Assembly (NCBI RefSeq): GCF_000429685.1
Contig: NZ_AUCI01000023.1
Location: 1 to 51,116 of the forward strand
Length of the DNA stretch: 51,116 nucleotides
Reading direction: 5' to 3'
DNA from: Salibacterium aidingense DSM 18341
GTDB lineage: Bacteria > Bacillota > Bacilli > Bacillales > Marinococcaceae
Made by a program: the position numbers and the translations under genes. The notes under the pieces are model-generated. The model was not told the DNA's origin. It worked only from the letters and a program-made list of their open reading frames with translations, and did no database searches. This document shows positions 10,091 through 17,174 of the stretch, piece by piece. Positions within the stretch are counted from its first letter, which is position 1. Each line of letters begins with the position of its first letter.

Positions 10091-11023
10091 ATGGATAATA
10101 TTATCGAGGTCAGACAATTAAATAAACATTATAAAGACACTCATGCCGTGAAAGATGTAAATTTTGACATCAAACAGGGAGAAATCTTCGGCTTTCTTGG
10201 CCCAAACGGCGCCGGCAAAAGCACCACGATCAATATGATTTGTACGATGCTGGCCCCAAGCAGCGGCAGTATTATGATCAACGGCTATGATGTCAGCAGA
10301 CAGAAAAACAAAGTGCGGGAAAGCATAGGAATTATATTTCAGGAAAATACACTGGATGAAAAATTAACTGCCGGCGAAAATCTCATGCTTCATTGCAAAT
10401 TTTATAATGTCCCTAAAGAAAAACGACAGGAACGGATTCAGGAAGTCCTGGAAATCGTAGATCTTGTCGAAAGCAAAAAGAAAAAAGTGGAGACCTTTTC
10501 CGGTGGAATGAAACGACGGCTCGAAATTGCCCGCGGCCTGCTTCATTATCCAAAAGTCCTTTTTTTAGATGAACCGACGGTAGGTCTGGATCCCCAAACC
10601 CGCGCCCATATTTGGGAATATATCTTAAGGCTGAAACGTAAAGAAGGCATCACCATGTTTTTAACGACCCATTACCTGGATGAAGCGGAAATAAGCGACC
10701 GGATTGCCATTATGGATCACGGGGAAATCATTACGATCGACAGCCCTGCCCAATTAAAAAAACAACTGGGCGGCGATATTATCGAGCTGTCGACGAAAAA
10801 CAATGAACAGGCCCTGGAAGAAATGCACCGCAATATCTCAGACGCAGAAATCACCCAGCAGGACAATATGATTCAATTAAAGGTAGCGGATAGTGATGAT
10901 TTCATTTCCGGTTTTATCAAAGAATTAACCGTTCCCATCACCCATTTAAACATTAGAAGACCAACCTTGAATGATGTCTTCCTTGCCTTCACCGGCCGGA
11001 ATATTCAGCACGGGGATCATTAG
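10091..11023 (+). CDS. ABC exporter ATP-binding protein (DrrA type)
   Basis: Cytoplasmic ATPase of a two-gene ABC-2 exporter, 310 residues. It shows Walker A GPNGAGKST at about residues 38-46, the Q-loop IIFQEN near 83, the signature FSGGMKRRLEIARGL near 135, Walker B VLFLDEPTVGLDP near 155 and the H-loop TTHYLDEAE near 190. The C-terminal ~90 residues form the accessory domain seen in DrrA/CcmA-like drug, antibiotic or lipid exporters. It is 21 bases from its permease and divergent from the MarR gene; the substrate cannot be read from sequence. Confidence 0.9.
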   Translation: MDNIIEVRQLNKHYKDTHAVKDVNFDIKQGEIFGFLGPNGAGKSTTINMICTMLAPSSGSIMINGYDVSRQKNKVRESIGIIFQENTLDEKLTAGENLMLHCKFYNVPKEKRQERIQEVLEIVDLVESKKKKVETFSGGMKRRLEIARGLLHYPKVLFLDEPTVGLDPQTRAHIWEYILRLKRKEGITMFLTTHYLDEAEISDRIAIMDHGEIITIDSPAQLKKQLGGDIIELSTKNNEQALEEMHRNISDAEITQQDNMIQLKVADSDDFISGFIKELTVPITHLNIRRPTLNDVFLAFTGRNIQHGDH

Positions 11024-11044
11024 GGGAACAAAGGAGGGAGTTCC

Positions 11045-11869
11045 ATGGAAGGAATATTTGCGATATGGCAGCGTGATGTAACAAAATTTTTCAGGGATCG
11101 CGCCCGCTTATTCGGCTCCTTTACGATGCCGATATTATTTTTGCTTATTTTCGGCGGGGGCTTAAGCGGCACAATGGAAGGTTTAATCAGCGGAAGTATA
11201 GAGGGGGGCGGAGAATTCCAATATATTCAATTTGTGTTCCCCGGTATCGTTGCCATGACGTTACTCATGACCTCGGTATTTTCCTCATTATCGATTATCG
11301 AGGATCGTGATTTCGGGTATATGAAAGAAATTCTGGTCTCTCCTGTATCCCGGGTGAATATAGCTGTAGGGAAAATGCTCGGCGCTTCCACGGTGGCGTG
11401 TCTTCAGGGAATGATGATGTTCCTGTTAATCCCTTTTCTTGGCATCCGCTATAGTGTTTTATCTCTGCTGCAGGTCCTTCCGTTTATGTTTTTACTGGCC
11501 TGTGCCCTGTCTTCGGTCGGCCTGTTAATCGCCAGTTTTTTAAAATCGACGCAGGGATTTCAATTAATCGTTCAGATTTTAGTCATGCCCATGGTTTTTT
11601 TATCCGGGGCCCTGTTTCCAGTAAATAATATGCCCGGCTGGATGGATATCATTGTAAAAATCAACCCCGTTACCTACGGTGTAGATGTGATGAAAAAGGT
11701 GATGATTGACATAGACAGCCTCTCTCCTATGATTCGGGAAGCCATGGGACTCAATTTAACATTATTCGGCCGCAGCATAACCGTTGCCGAAGAAGTGCTT
11801 TTCATGCTCGTTTTTACCACCGTGCTTGTCTTACTTGCTACCTTGAGCTTCCGCCGCTCCAACGCCTAG
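11045..11869 (+). CDS. ABC-2 type exporter permease (DrrB type)
   Basis: Membrane partner of the preceding ATPase, 274 residues. After a short amphipathic N-terminus (IFAIWQRDVTKFFRDRARLF) come six hydrophobic stretches, starting near residue 25 (LFGSFTMPILFLLIFGGGL). The middle carries the ABC-2 motif region EDRDFGYMKEILVSPVSR, and the end holds an outer loop PVNNMPGWMDIIVKINPVTYGVD characteristic of DrrB-like permeases. GGAGGGAG lies before the ATG. Only one copy of each subunit is present, so the exporter would be a dimer of each. Confidence 0.9.
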   Translation: MEGIFAIWQRDVTKFFRDRARLFGSFTMPILFLLIFGGGLSGTMEGLISGSIEGGGEFQYIQFVFPGIVAMTLLMTSVFSSLSIIEDRDFGYMKEILVSPVSRVNIAVGKMLGASTVACLQGMMMFLLIPFLGIRYSVLSLLQVLPFMFLLACALSSVGLLIASFLKSTQGFQLIVQILVMPMVFLSGALFPVNNMPGWMDIIVKINPVTYGVDVMKKVMIDIDSLSPMIREAMGLNLTLFGRSITVAEEVLFMLVFTTVLVLLATLSFRRSNA

Positions 11870-11919
11870 ACAGCGAATAGGATAAGCTAAATGCTTTGCC
11901 GGGAGGATGGTTGAAGATA

Positions 11920-13323
11920 TTAAAGGGTTCCCTTGCGGACATTTGTTCCGTTAAATGGCAGAATGTCGGGCCTGAAGCGCCTTTTTCGGACATTTGTTCC
12001 GCTATCCGGGCTCTGGGACGCTTCTTTTACGCTGTTTGGTTCTGCTGTAATTTTTACGTTGCTCTCCATATTAAAATCTCCGATATTACGTTTCGTATAG
12101 TTTGCCGAGCCGCCTATGAGTACATCTTTCTGGTGGTTTTCGATATATACCATCTTCGTATGAAACTGCTCTCCATCAGTGCGGTACCATTTCACCTCAA
12201 TGTCACCGTCTGACTCTATTATTAATTCATGAGCCACCGGGCGGTTGGGAATCCCATTTTTTTCCCTGCCAAACGCATCTTTATTAGAATCTAATACCAG
12301 CCGGACGTTCACTCCTCTTGAGGAAGCCTGGAGCAGCGCATCAATCACATCACGGTCCGAAAGGTAAAAAGCACCCAACGTAATGCTGCTGCCTGCTTCC
12401 GTTTTCTTTATCTCCTGAAGGGTATGTTTTTCAATTTTTCCTTCCGTCAGCAATTGAATATTATAGGGAGTTTCTTCCGGCGTTTCTGCCTGCACTTCCA
12501 TCGAAGAAAACAACGATGCTTCGGCACCGGCCCTTATCGCTGCCGCCTTTTCCGTCTGCAGCATATCATTCAGCACGCTTCCCTGGATTTCAAAACCTAT
12601 ATTCGAGTGATACGCACTGGCATCATGAGGGTTGGCCGAGGTGAGGAGGCCCCGCTCTTCCGTAATAACCGTTTTTCGATGATTTGCTTTGAAATTTAAT
12701 AGTTCCAGGTAGGACCGCAGTGTTACATCTGGAGCTCCCGCACTGAACGCATTCGGCAGCCATCCTTTCCCTTCCGTTCCGAACCATTGAAAAAAGGTTC
12801 GGTAAATCCCTGAGTACACCGGGTTCGAATCCCGTAACGGTTTCATATTCGTATAAAAGACCGGAATCCCATTCTCCTCCAGCCTTGTTAAAATATCAGT
12901 TTCATATGAGCCATAAAACGTATTAATCCGGTCCGTAAGGATAACAATATCAACCTCCGGATCTTTTTGCTTTTTATCAATAAGCGTCTGCGCCAGTTTT
13001 TCAGAGAGATTGGGAAAATCGAGAGATGGGTCGTACTGGCCATTAAATAAAAACATATCCAGCACCACAAATTCCTCTGCCTCCCCGATTATTTGAAATA
13101 CACGATCGAAAATCATCTGCTCCTGGTGCCGTTCCCCCTCTTCTTGATACGTCAGATCGTATAAAAAATCAATATCCTCTGTGTGATATACTTCTCCCTC
13201 CACGGAAACCCCTTCTGGAAGGGGCTTCACATAGTGATAAACCGACACCGCGCTCACGATGATAAAGATAGAAATGAAAACCGAGAAAAGAAGGATTCCT
13301 TGTTTTTTTCTTTTTCTTTTCAT
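11920..13323 (-). CDS. Phospholipase D-like membrane protein with repeat-derived C-terminus
   Basis: A 467-residue protein with an N-terminal membrane anchor (LLFSVFISIFIIVSAVSVYHY, residues 11-31) and two PLD half-sites: H215-R-K217 in NHRKTVITEE and H388-T-K390 in FHTKMVYIENH followed by GGSANYTKRN. Both half-sites have glutamate where the HxKxxxxD motif has aspartate, so activity is uncertain. Start 13323 was chosen for its GGAGG site. The last ~37 codons (11920-12033) coincide with a dispersed non-coding repeat, so the native C-terminus after about residue 430 has been replaced. Relatives usually continue with a helical tail. Substrate and role are unknown; it may be impaired. Confidence 0.8.
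   Translation of the reverse strand: MKRKRKKQGILLFSVFISIFIIVSAVSVYHYVKPLPEGVSVEGEVYHTEDIDFLYDLTYQEEGERHQEQMIFDRVFQIIGEAEEFVVLDMFLFNGQYDPSLDFPNLSEKLAQTLIDKKQKDPEVDIVILTDRINTFYGSYETDILTRLEENGIPVFYTNMKPLRDSNPVYSGIYRTFFQWFGTEGKGWLPNAFSAGAPDVTLRSYLELLNFKANHRKTVITEERGLLTSANPHDASAYHSNIGFEIQGSVLNDMLQTEKAAAIRAGAEASLFSSMEVQAETPEETPYNIQLLTEGKIEKHTLQEIKKTEAGSSITLGAFYLSDRDVIDALLQASSRGVNVRLVLDSNKDAFGREKNGIPNRPVAHELIIESDGDIEVKWYRTDGEQFHTKMVYIENHQKDVLIGGSANYTKRNIGDFNMESNVKITAEPNSVKEASQSPDSGTNVRKRRFRPDILPFNGTNVRKGTL
11930..12032 (+). repeat. Dispersed ~135-bp repeat, copy 1 (incomplete, fused to PLD gene)
   Basis: Starts CCTTGCGGACATTTGTTCCG and continues through a second GGACATTTGTTCCGCTATCCGG. It matches three other places in the window (23533, 32023, 50708). 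The right-hand third, with the inverted arm, is missing; the PLD reading frame takes over near 12033. The complementary strand is read as the end of that protein, including GTNVRK twice. Confidence 0.85.
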
Positions 13324-13429
13324 CTTTTCCCCCTCCATGCATCCTCTCTTCTTCATCATAAATGAAAAATAGGGGGAGATAGAACCTTTTCTTTCGTTTT
13401 TATGAAAAATAACCGTCTATTATAAAACG

Positions 13430-13462
13430 AAAAGAGAGCCAGCAGTCGGCCGGCTCTCTTTT
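13430..13462. terminator. Strong hairpin terminator
   Basis: AAAAGAGAGCC and GGCTCTCTTTT form an 11-bp perfect stem around an 11-base loop, T-rich on both strands. It lies between the small gene at 13619 (upstream on the minus strand) and the PLD gene start, so it most likely ends the small gene's transcript. Confidence 0.85.
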
Positions 13463-13618
13463 ATCTCTTGTTGTCTGGTCTGGGTTTTGATGCCCTTCTT
13501 TTCATTCGATTGGTGTATATACTTTTCACTGTTTATTCGCTATCACAATAGAAGGGATGTGTTAAGGGGAAGGGGGGACATGAATGTTTTGATTTAAACG
13601 TTTAATGACTACGGCCTC

Positions 13619-13816
13619 TCAAGAGTCTGCTGCATTGGGAGAGGGCTTCTCCGTCCATATATGATCTGCTCTTCGCCGAGGTCCTCGTTTATATTTACGC
13701 CGCTGCTGTAATTCTTCCATCCAGGCTTTTTCTTCTTCTTTGATTTTTCGTTCCCATCCATCTCTGGGCAGGTCATCTTTGATAACATACTTCTGCCACG
13801 CTATTTGATCGCTCAC
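13619..13816 (-). CDS. Small basic protein of unknown function
   Basis: Encodes 65 residues from a GTG at 13816 preceded by AAGGAGGAGC, a near-ideal ribosome site; the longer frame to 13861 has none. The protein starts VSDQIAWQKYVIKDD, has a highly charged helical middle (KIKEEEKAWMEELQQRRKYK) and a basic, proline-containing tail. I recognise no domain, signal or membrane segment. It appears monocistronic, with a strong terminator about 160 bases downstream. The good ribosome site and terminator argue that it is real rather than a chance frame. Confidence 0.6.
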   Translation of the reverse strand: MSDQIAWQKYVIKDDLPRDGWERKIKEEEKAWMEELQQRRKYKRGPRRRADHIWTEKPSPNAADS

Positions 13817-13861
13817 TTTAGCTCCTCCTTTCTCTACCTGTCCCAACAGTAAATGAACCAT

Positions 13862-14180
13862 GTTTCAAGTGTATGTCAATCAATTTTATCGTCAGTAATT
13901 AAGCCTGCCCTCCTATAAAGCAATACAAAAGACCTGCCCGCCGGGAAGTCATCCTTTCTTTTTAAAACAAGGCTGGTATAATAAGAAGTACAAGAAAAGG
14001 AAATCTTGAGTAAAATTACATAGCCGGCCGTTGTTTTACGGTCTTTTTTATTTGGCTGGGTGTTTAAAAATAATAAAACACCAAAAATATTAAAAAAAGT
14101 CTAATCAAAAATACACTTGGTATACTTTTCTGTTCGACCATTTGAATGGGTGATGATATCTTGGAAGAATGGGGGATTTT
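13862..14180. other. Intergenic region upstream of the orphan GbsR gene
   Basis: About 320 bases without a gene. A short hairpin followed by a T-run (GGCCGT/ACGGTC, near 14028-14053) could be a weak terminator on the plus strand, but no plus-strand gene precedes it closely. A TATACT hexamer at 14119 may be the -10 of the gbsR-type gene. Nothing else is evident. Confidence 0.4.
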
Positions 14181-14738
14181 ATGGAACAATTATCTGCTGA
14201 ATTAAAAATTAACCATGCCGAACAAGAAGTCATTAATGCTATTGCCGAAACGATGGATTTGTACGGGATCACCCCGTCAATTGGAAGACTGTACGCCGCC
14301 ATGTACTTTAAGCAGCATCCGATGACCCTAGATGAAATGTCAGATGAACTCGGCATGACAAAACCTAGTATGAGCACGGCGGTTCGTAATTTACAGGAGA
14401 TCCACATTGTCCGAAAAACATGGCAGAAAGGATCCAGGAAAGACCATTTTGTGGCTGAGAAAGATTTCTTCAATTATTTCGGGCGCTTTTTTGGAGATAA
14501 GTGGAAAAGGGAAGCTGAGTTAAACCTGTTTGCTATTAAACAAGCACAATATCAGCTTCAAGAAGTCATAGAAGAGGAAAATAATGAAGACCATCTAAGG
14601 GAAAGAGCCAGGCAGGACCTTGAACAATTAGAGGAGTATAAGAAATACTGTCACTGGCTACAAAAACTGGTACATTCTATTAACTCCGGTGAAATTTTTA
14701 ACTTTTTACCGGTGGAGGATTCCGATTCAAATACATGA
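14181..14738 (+). CDS. GbsR/OpcR-type transcriptional regulator (orphan)
   Basis: A 185-residue winged-helix protein of the GbsR family, which in B. subtilis senses choline or related solutes and represses glycine betaine synthesis and uptake genes. The HTH core MTLDEMSDELGMTKPSMSTAVRNLQE is at about residues 47-75, followed by the family-typical HFVAEKDFFNYFGRFFGDKWKREAE and a C-terminal helical part ending SGEIFNFLPVEDS. The start at 14181 follows a GGGGGAT sequence; an in-frame ATG at 14169 is an alternative. Unlike B. subtilis gbsR it has no gbsAB next to it. A second family member heads the carnitine operon at 50425. Confidence 0.82.
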   Translation: MEQLSAELKINHAEQEVINAIAETMDLYGITPSIGRLYAAMYFKQHPMTLDEMSDELGMTKPSMSTAVRNLQEIHIVRKTWQKGSRKDHFVAEKDFFNYFGRFFGDKWKREAELNLFAIKQAQYQLQEVIEEENNEDHLRERARQDLEQLEEYKKYCHWLQKLVHSINSGEIFNFLPVEDSDSNT

Positions 14739-15007
14739 TTATAAGGATGTCACCGAAGAAATAAACTGTCCCTCGGAAAGGATGCGGTTTACACCGGGCA
14801 AAGGCCTCCTCTCTTAAAGACTGCTCCATTCTTCCGCACGCATAAATTCTGAGAAGAGGGTCAAATCGGTTAGAACCATTATTTTTGGTCAAAAAATAAA
14901 GAACAGCCTCCCATTGACATGGAATCAAAAGGGAACCAATGATCCACTGCAAACCCTCTCGTTTGCAAAATGTTTGCAGTTTACCCACATCCTAAAATAG
15001 TCTGGAA
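14739..15007. other. Intergenic region between GbsR gene and tRNA promoter
   Basis: No convincing gene. Minus-strand frames here lack ribosome sites and recognisable content. A short inverted pair (GTTTGCA/TGCAAAC near 14950-14976) is visible. The tRNA promoter begins at 15008. Confidence 0.4.
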
Positions 15008-15036
15008 TTTACAAATCACAAAAGTACTGGTACAAT
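15008..15036 (+). promoter_or_regulatory. Promoter of tRNA-Arg
   Basis: TTTACA, a 17-base spacer, then TACAAT: close to the vegetative sigma-A consensus. It ends 17 bases before the first base of the mature tRNA, which fits a stable-RNA promoter. Confidence 0.85.
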
Positions 15037-15053
15037 AGCTTTTGTGAGTTTGA

Positions 15054-15128
15054 GCCCCAGTAGCTCAGGGGAAGAGCAACAGCCTCCTAAGCTGTAGGCC
15101 GCAGGTTCGAATCCTGCCTGGGGCGCCA
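15054..15128 (+). tRNA. tRNA-Arg, anticodon CCT
   Basis: The acceptor stem GCCCCAG pairs with CTGGGGC, followed by discriminator G and an encoded CCA. The anticodon arm CAGC-CTCCTAA-GCTG has a 7-base loop with T33, anticodon CCT and A37, decoding AGG. The T arm GCAGG-TTCGAAT-CCTGC is canonical. It appears to be a single-tRNA transcription unit. Confidence 0.95.
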
Positions 15129-15197
15129 ATTACAAAACCATTATTAAGACAAATACACGAGACTGGGACAAATCATATAAGTCAGGATAAAAATCCG

Positions 15198-15233
15198 AAC
15201 AATGCCGAATTCTAATTAGAATTCGGCATTGTT
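15198..15233. terminator. 36-bp perfect palindrome after the tRNA
   Basis: AACAATGCCGAATTCTAA is followed directly by its exact reverse complement. As RNA it would form a near-continuous hairpin with a very short loop, followed by GATTTTT on the plus strand, so it could terminate the tRNA transcript about 70 bases past the CCA end. Its perfect symmetry is unusual for a simple terminator. Confidence 0.7.
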
Positions 15234-15302
15234 GATTTTTCATCTGCATCTGCCTTCTTAAAACAACCAATGGGAACGGAGCACACCGCTGTATGATCGC
15301 TA

Positions 15303-15494
15303 GGCCGGCCACTGCGCTTTCCATAGGACGACTTCAGCTGACTTGGTAAAGAAAATTGTTTTACCAAGTGGAACTTCAGCTCGTCTTCGTCCCATAGGAG
15401 TCTCCGTGGCCGGATATATTGACAGTATCAACGCTGTCCTATGAAAACAGGCTGTCTGAAAGAGAGAACGGACTCTTTCGGACAGTCTTTTTTT
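15303..15494 (+). ncRNA. Candidate structured RNA or palindromic element with terminator
   Basis: A large imperfect hairpin spans 15305-15413: CCGGCCAC pairs with GTGGCCGG at the base. In the middle the two arms share TCCATAGGACGA/TCGTC..CCCATAGGA and CTTCAGCT, and ACTTGGTAAA/TTTACCAAGT closes the tip (15341-15369). It is followed by GACAG/CTGTC (15421-15438) and then a terminator hairpin (15451-15486, GCTGTCTGAAAGAG/CTCTTTCGGACAGT) with a T7 run. No reading frame explains this. It may be a small RNA gene or a miniature mobile element; no promoter is obvious, so the RNA call is tentative. Confidence 0.4.
15450..15494 (+). terminator. Rho-independent terminator
   Basis: GCTGTCTGAAAGAG pairs with CTCTTTCGGACAGT (one G-U pair), followed by a run of seven T. 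It is oriented on the plus strand, upstream of the YczE-type gene, so it ends whatever is transcribed from the tRNA side or from the structured stretch before it. Confidence 0.8.
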
Positions 15495-15681
15495 GTTTGG
15501 CAAGATTAAATTTTTTGACATTTCATTTTTCTCTTCCATGTTTTACATTTCTCATTTATAATGATTTTACGCTAAAAATCTTTATATGTTACGTTTATAC
15601 GGTTATATGTTTTATATACTAATTACAACTACTAGTATTTCATTATACCTTCCTATAACTAACGGAAAGGAGGCCGCAGCC

Positions 15682-16323
15682 ATGACTTTGACAAACGCTT
15701 ATAAATGCTTTTTTTATCTTACCGGAATTATTATTAATTTCTTAGGTGTTTCTTTAATTGTGAAATCCGGGATGGGAGCCGGTTTTTGGGCTGCCTTTTT
15801 TACAGGGCTGTCTGAGCAGCTCGGCTTCACCGTCGGCATGTGGTATGGATGTTTCCAGTTCATCTTTATCTTTGTAAATGGATACCTCTTATGCAGACGG
15901 CCGGAGTTTCTGGCCTTTATCCCGCTTGTATTGGAAACAGCGGTGTTTGATTTCTGGCTGGAGATCGTTTTTAAAAACTTTTATTTAACGGCAGCTCCTC
16001 TCTATATCCAGCTTCTTGTATTTGCGGCCGGGATTCTGTGTGTCAGTCTCGGAGTGGCTCTGTATATCCTGCCCGGCTTCCCCAGAGCACCAATTGACCA
16101 GTTATTCCTTGCTTTCAGTGAACGTTTTAACTGGAATATACGAACCTCTCAAACTCTGATTGCTGTACTGGTTGCGGCCACCGCCTTCGTCGTGGGAGGG
16201 CCCGTCGGCATTGGCACCGTCATTGTCGCGTTAACCATAGGCACATGCATCCAGTTCTGGTATGAAAAACTGACAGCACTGCATCAGCATTATACGAATC
16301 AGGATATGTTACACACTTCGTAA
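15682..16323 (+). CDS. YczE/YyaS/YitT-family integral membrane protein
   Basis: A 213-residue multi-pass membrane protein with about five hydrophobic segments. The N-terminus FFYLTGIIINFLGVSLIVKSGMGAGFWAAFFTGL and the later PGFPRAPIDQLFLAFSERFNWNIRTSQT match the YczE/YyaS membrane family as I know it. Members have no established biochemical activity; B. subtilis YczE lies near surfactin genes. The frame is open further upstream, but ATG 15682 has AAAGGAGG at ideal distance. It is alone and convergent with the rhamnose operon, ending at a shared terminator. Confidence 0.78.
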   Translation: MTLTNAYKCFFYLTGIIINFLGVSLIVKSGMGAGFWAAFFTGLSEQLGFTVGMWYGCFQFIFIFVNGYLLCRRPEFLAFIPLVLETAVFDFWLEIVFKNFYLTAAPLYIQLLVFAAGILCVSLGVALYILPGFPRAPIDQLFLAFSERFNWNIRTSQTLIAVLVAATAFVVGGPVGIGTVIVALTIGTCIQFWYEKLTALHQHYTNQDMLHTS

Positions 16324-16325
16324 TT

Positions 16326-16363
16326 AAAAAGGCTCCTTCCAGCTGGCGGAGGGAGCCTTTTTA
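16326..16363. terminator. Bidirectional terminator between YczE gene and rhamnose operon
   Basis: GGCTCCTTCC pairs with GGAGGGAGCC (one wobble), flanked by A-run and T-run, so it works on both strands. It ends the convergent membrane-protein gene and the deoR-type gene of the rhamnose operon. Confidence 0.9.
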
Positions 16364-16367
16364 TCAT

Positions 16368-17174
16368 TTAATGGTCATACAGCGTAATCACGTCGACCTC
16401 TTTCTCAGTCAGAAGGTATTTCTCTTCCTTGGCTAATTCATCGGTAATAAAAACATGAATGTTGTCCCATGTTGCGATTCGACTGAAAGACTGCACGTTA
16501 AATTTGGAGTGATCCGCTAATAAATGGACTTTGTCCCCTGCTTCGACCATTTTTTGTTTCACATGCGCCTGCAGCTCATTCGAGTCGCTTAACCCTTTCG
16601 CCCCGTGCACTCCCTGGCAGGAGAAAAACACTTTATCCACGTGATACATATGAATTCCGTATTCAGCAAGAGGGCCTACAAATGACAGCGACCTGGGGGA
16701 CAGAATGCCGCCCGTGGAAATTACTTGTATATTTTGCTTTTCACTTAGTTCCATCGATACTTTCATCGAATTCGTCAGTACAATAAGCGGAATATCAGGA
16801 AGTCCTTTTGCCATATACCATGCCGTCGAGCTTGCATCCAGAATAATACGGTCATTCTCCTCGATAAAATCCAGAGCTCTTTCCGCAATTTTGTTTTTTT
16901 CTTCTACATTAATGACTTCCCGCTCCGAATAAGGAGTTTCGGTTTTATCATTTTTAACGGACACTGCTCCGCCATGACTCCGTTTAATTTTCCGCTCCTT
17001 TTCCAGGTGATCCAGATCCCGGCGGATGGTTTCTTCTGTTACTCCGAACTGTTCGCTTAATTCCGTCACGCGGACACTGCCTTTTTCCTCCACCGTTTGA
17101 AGAATCCGTTCATACCTTTCTGCCACTAACACTCTTTTCCCTACTTTCCGTCTAGACGGTGAGATCTTCACCAT
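16368..17174 (-). CDS. rhaR: DeoR-family regulator of the rhamnose operon
   Basis: A 268-residue repressor. The N-terminal winged helix is at about residues 20-75 (ERYERILQTVEEKGSVRVTELSEQFGVTEETIRRDLDHLEKE). The C-terminal sugar-phosphate sensor domain has the DeoR signatures ILDASSTAWYMAKGLP and VISTGGILSPRSLSFVGPLA. The B. subtilis rhamnose operon is controlled by a DeoR-type protein (RhaR), and this is the last gene of the equivalent cluster. ATG 17174 has AGGAG and overlaps rhaB by 23 bases; a GTG at 17132 is an alternative start. The effector is probably rhamnulose-1-phosphate, by analogy. Confidence 0.85.
   Translation of the reverse strand: MVKISPSRRKVGKRVLVAERYERILQTVEEKGSVRVTELSEQFGVTEETIRRDLDHLEKERKIKRSHGGAVSVKNDKTETPYSEREVINVEEKNKIAERALDFIEENDRIILDASSTAWYMAKGLPDIPLIVLTNSMKVSMELSEKQNIQVISTGGILSPRSLSFVGPLAEYGIHMYHVDKVFFSCQGVHGAKGLSDSNELQAHVKQKMVEAGDKVHLLADHSKFNVQSFSRIATWDNIHVFITDELAKEEKYLLTEKEVDVITLYDH

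Noticed and set aside
14026-14053. Hairpin with T-run upstream of the orphan GbsR gene
   Set aside because: Weak stem with a wobble pair and no plus-strand gene upstream to terminate; noted only within the intergenic description.
14698-14988. Minus-strand open frame of 96 codons between the GbsR gene and the tRNA
   Set aside because: No ribosome binding site, no recognisable sequence, and its 3' end overlaps the end of the gbsR-type gene antisense.
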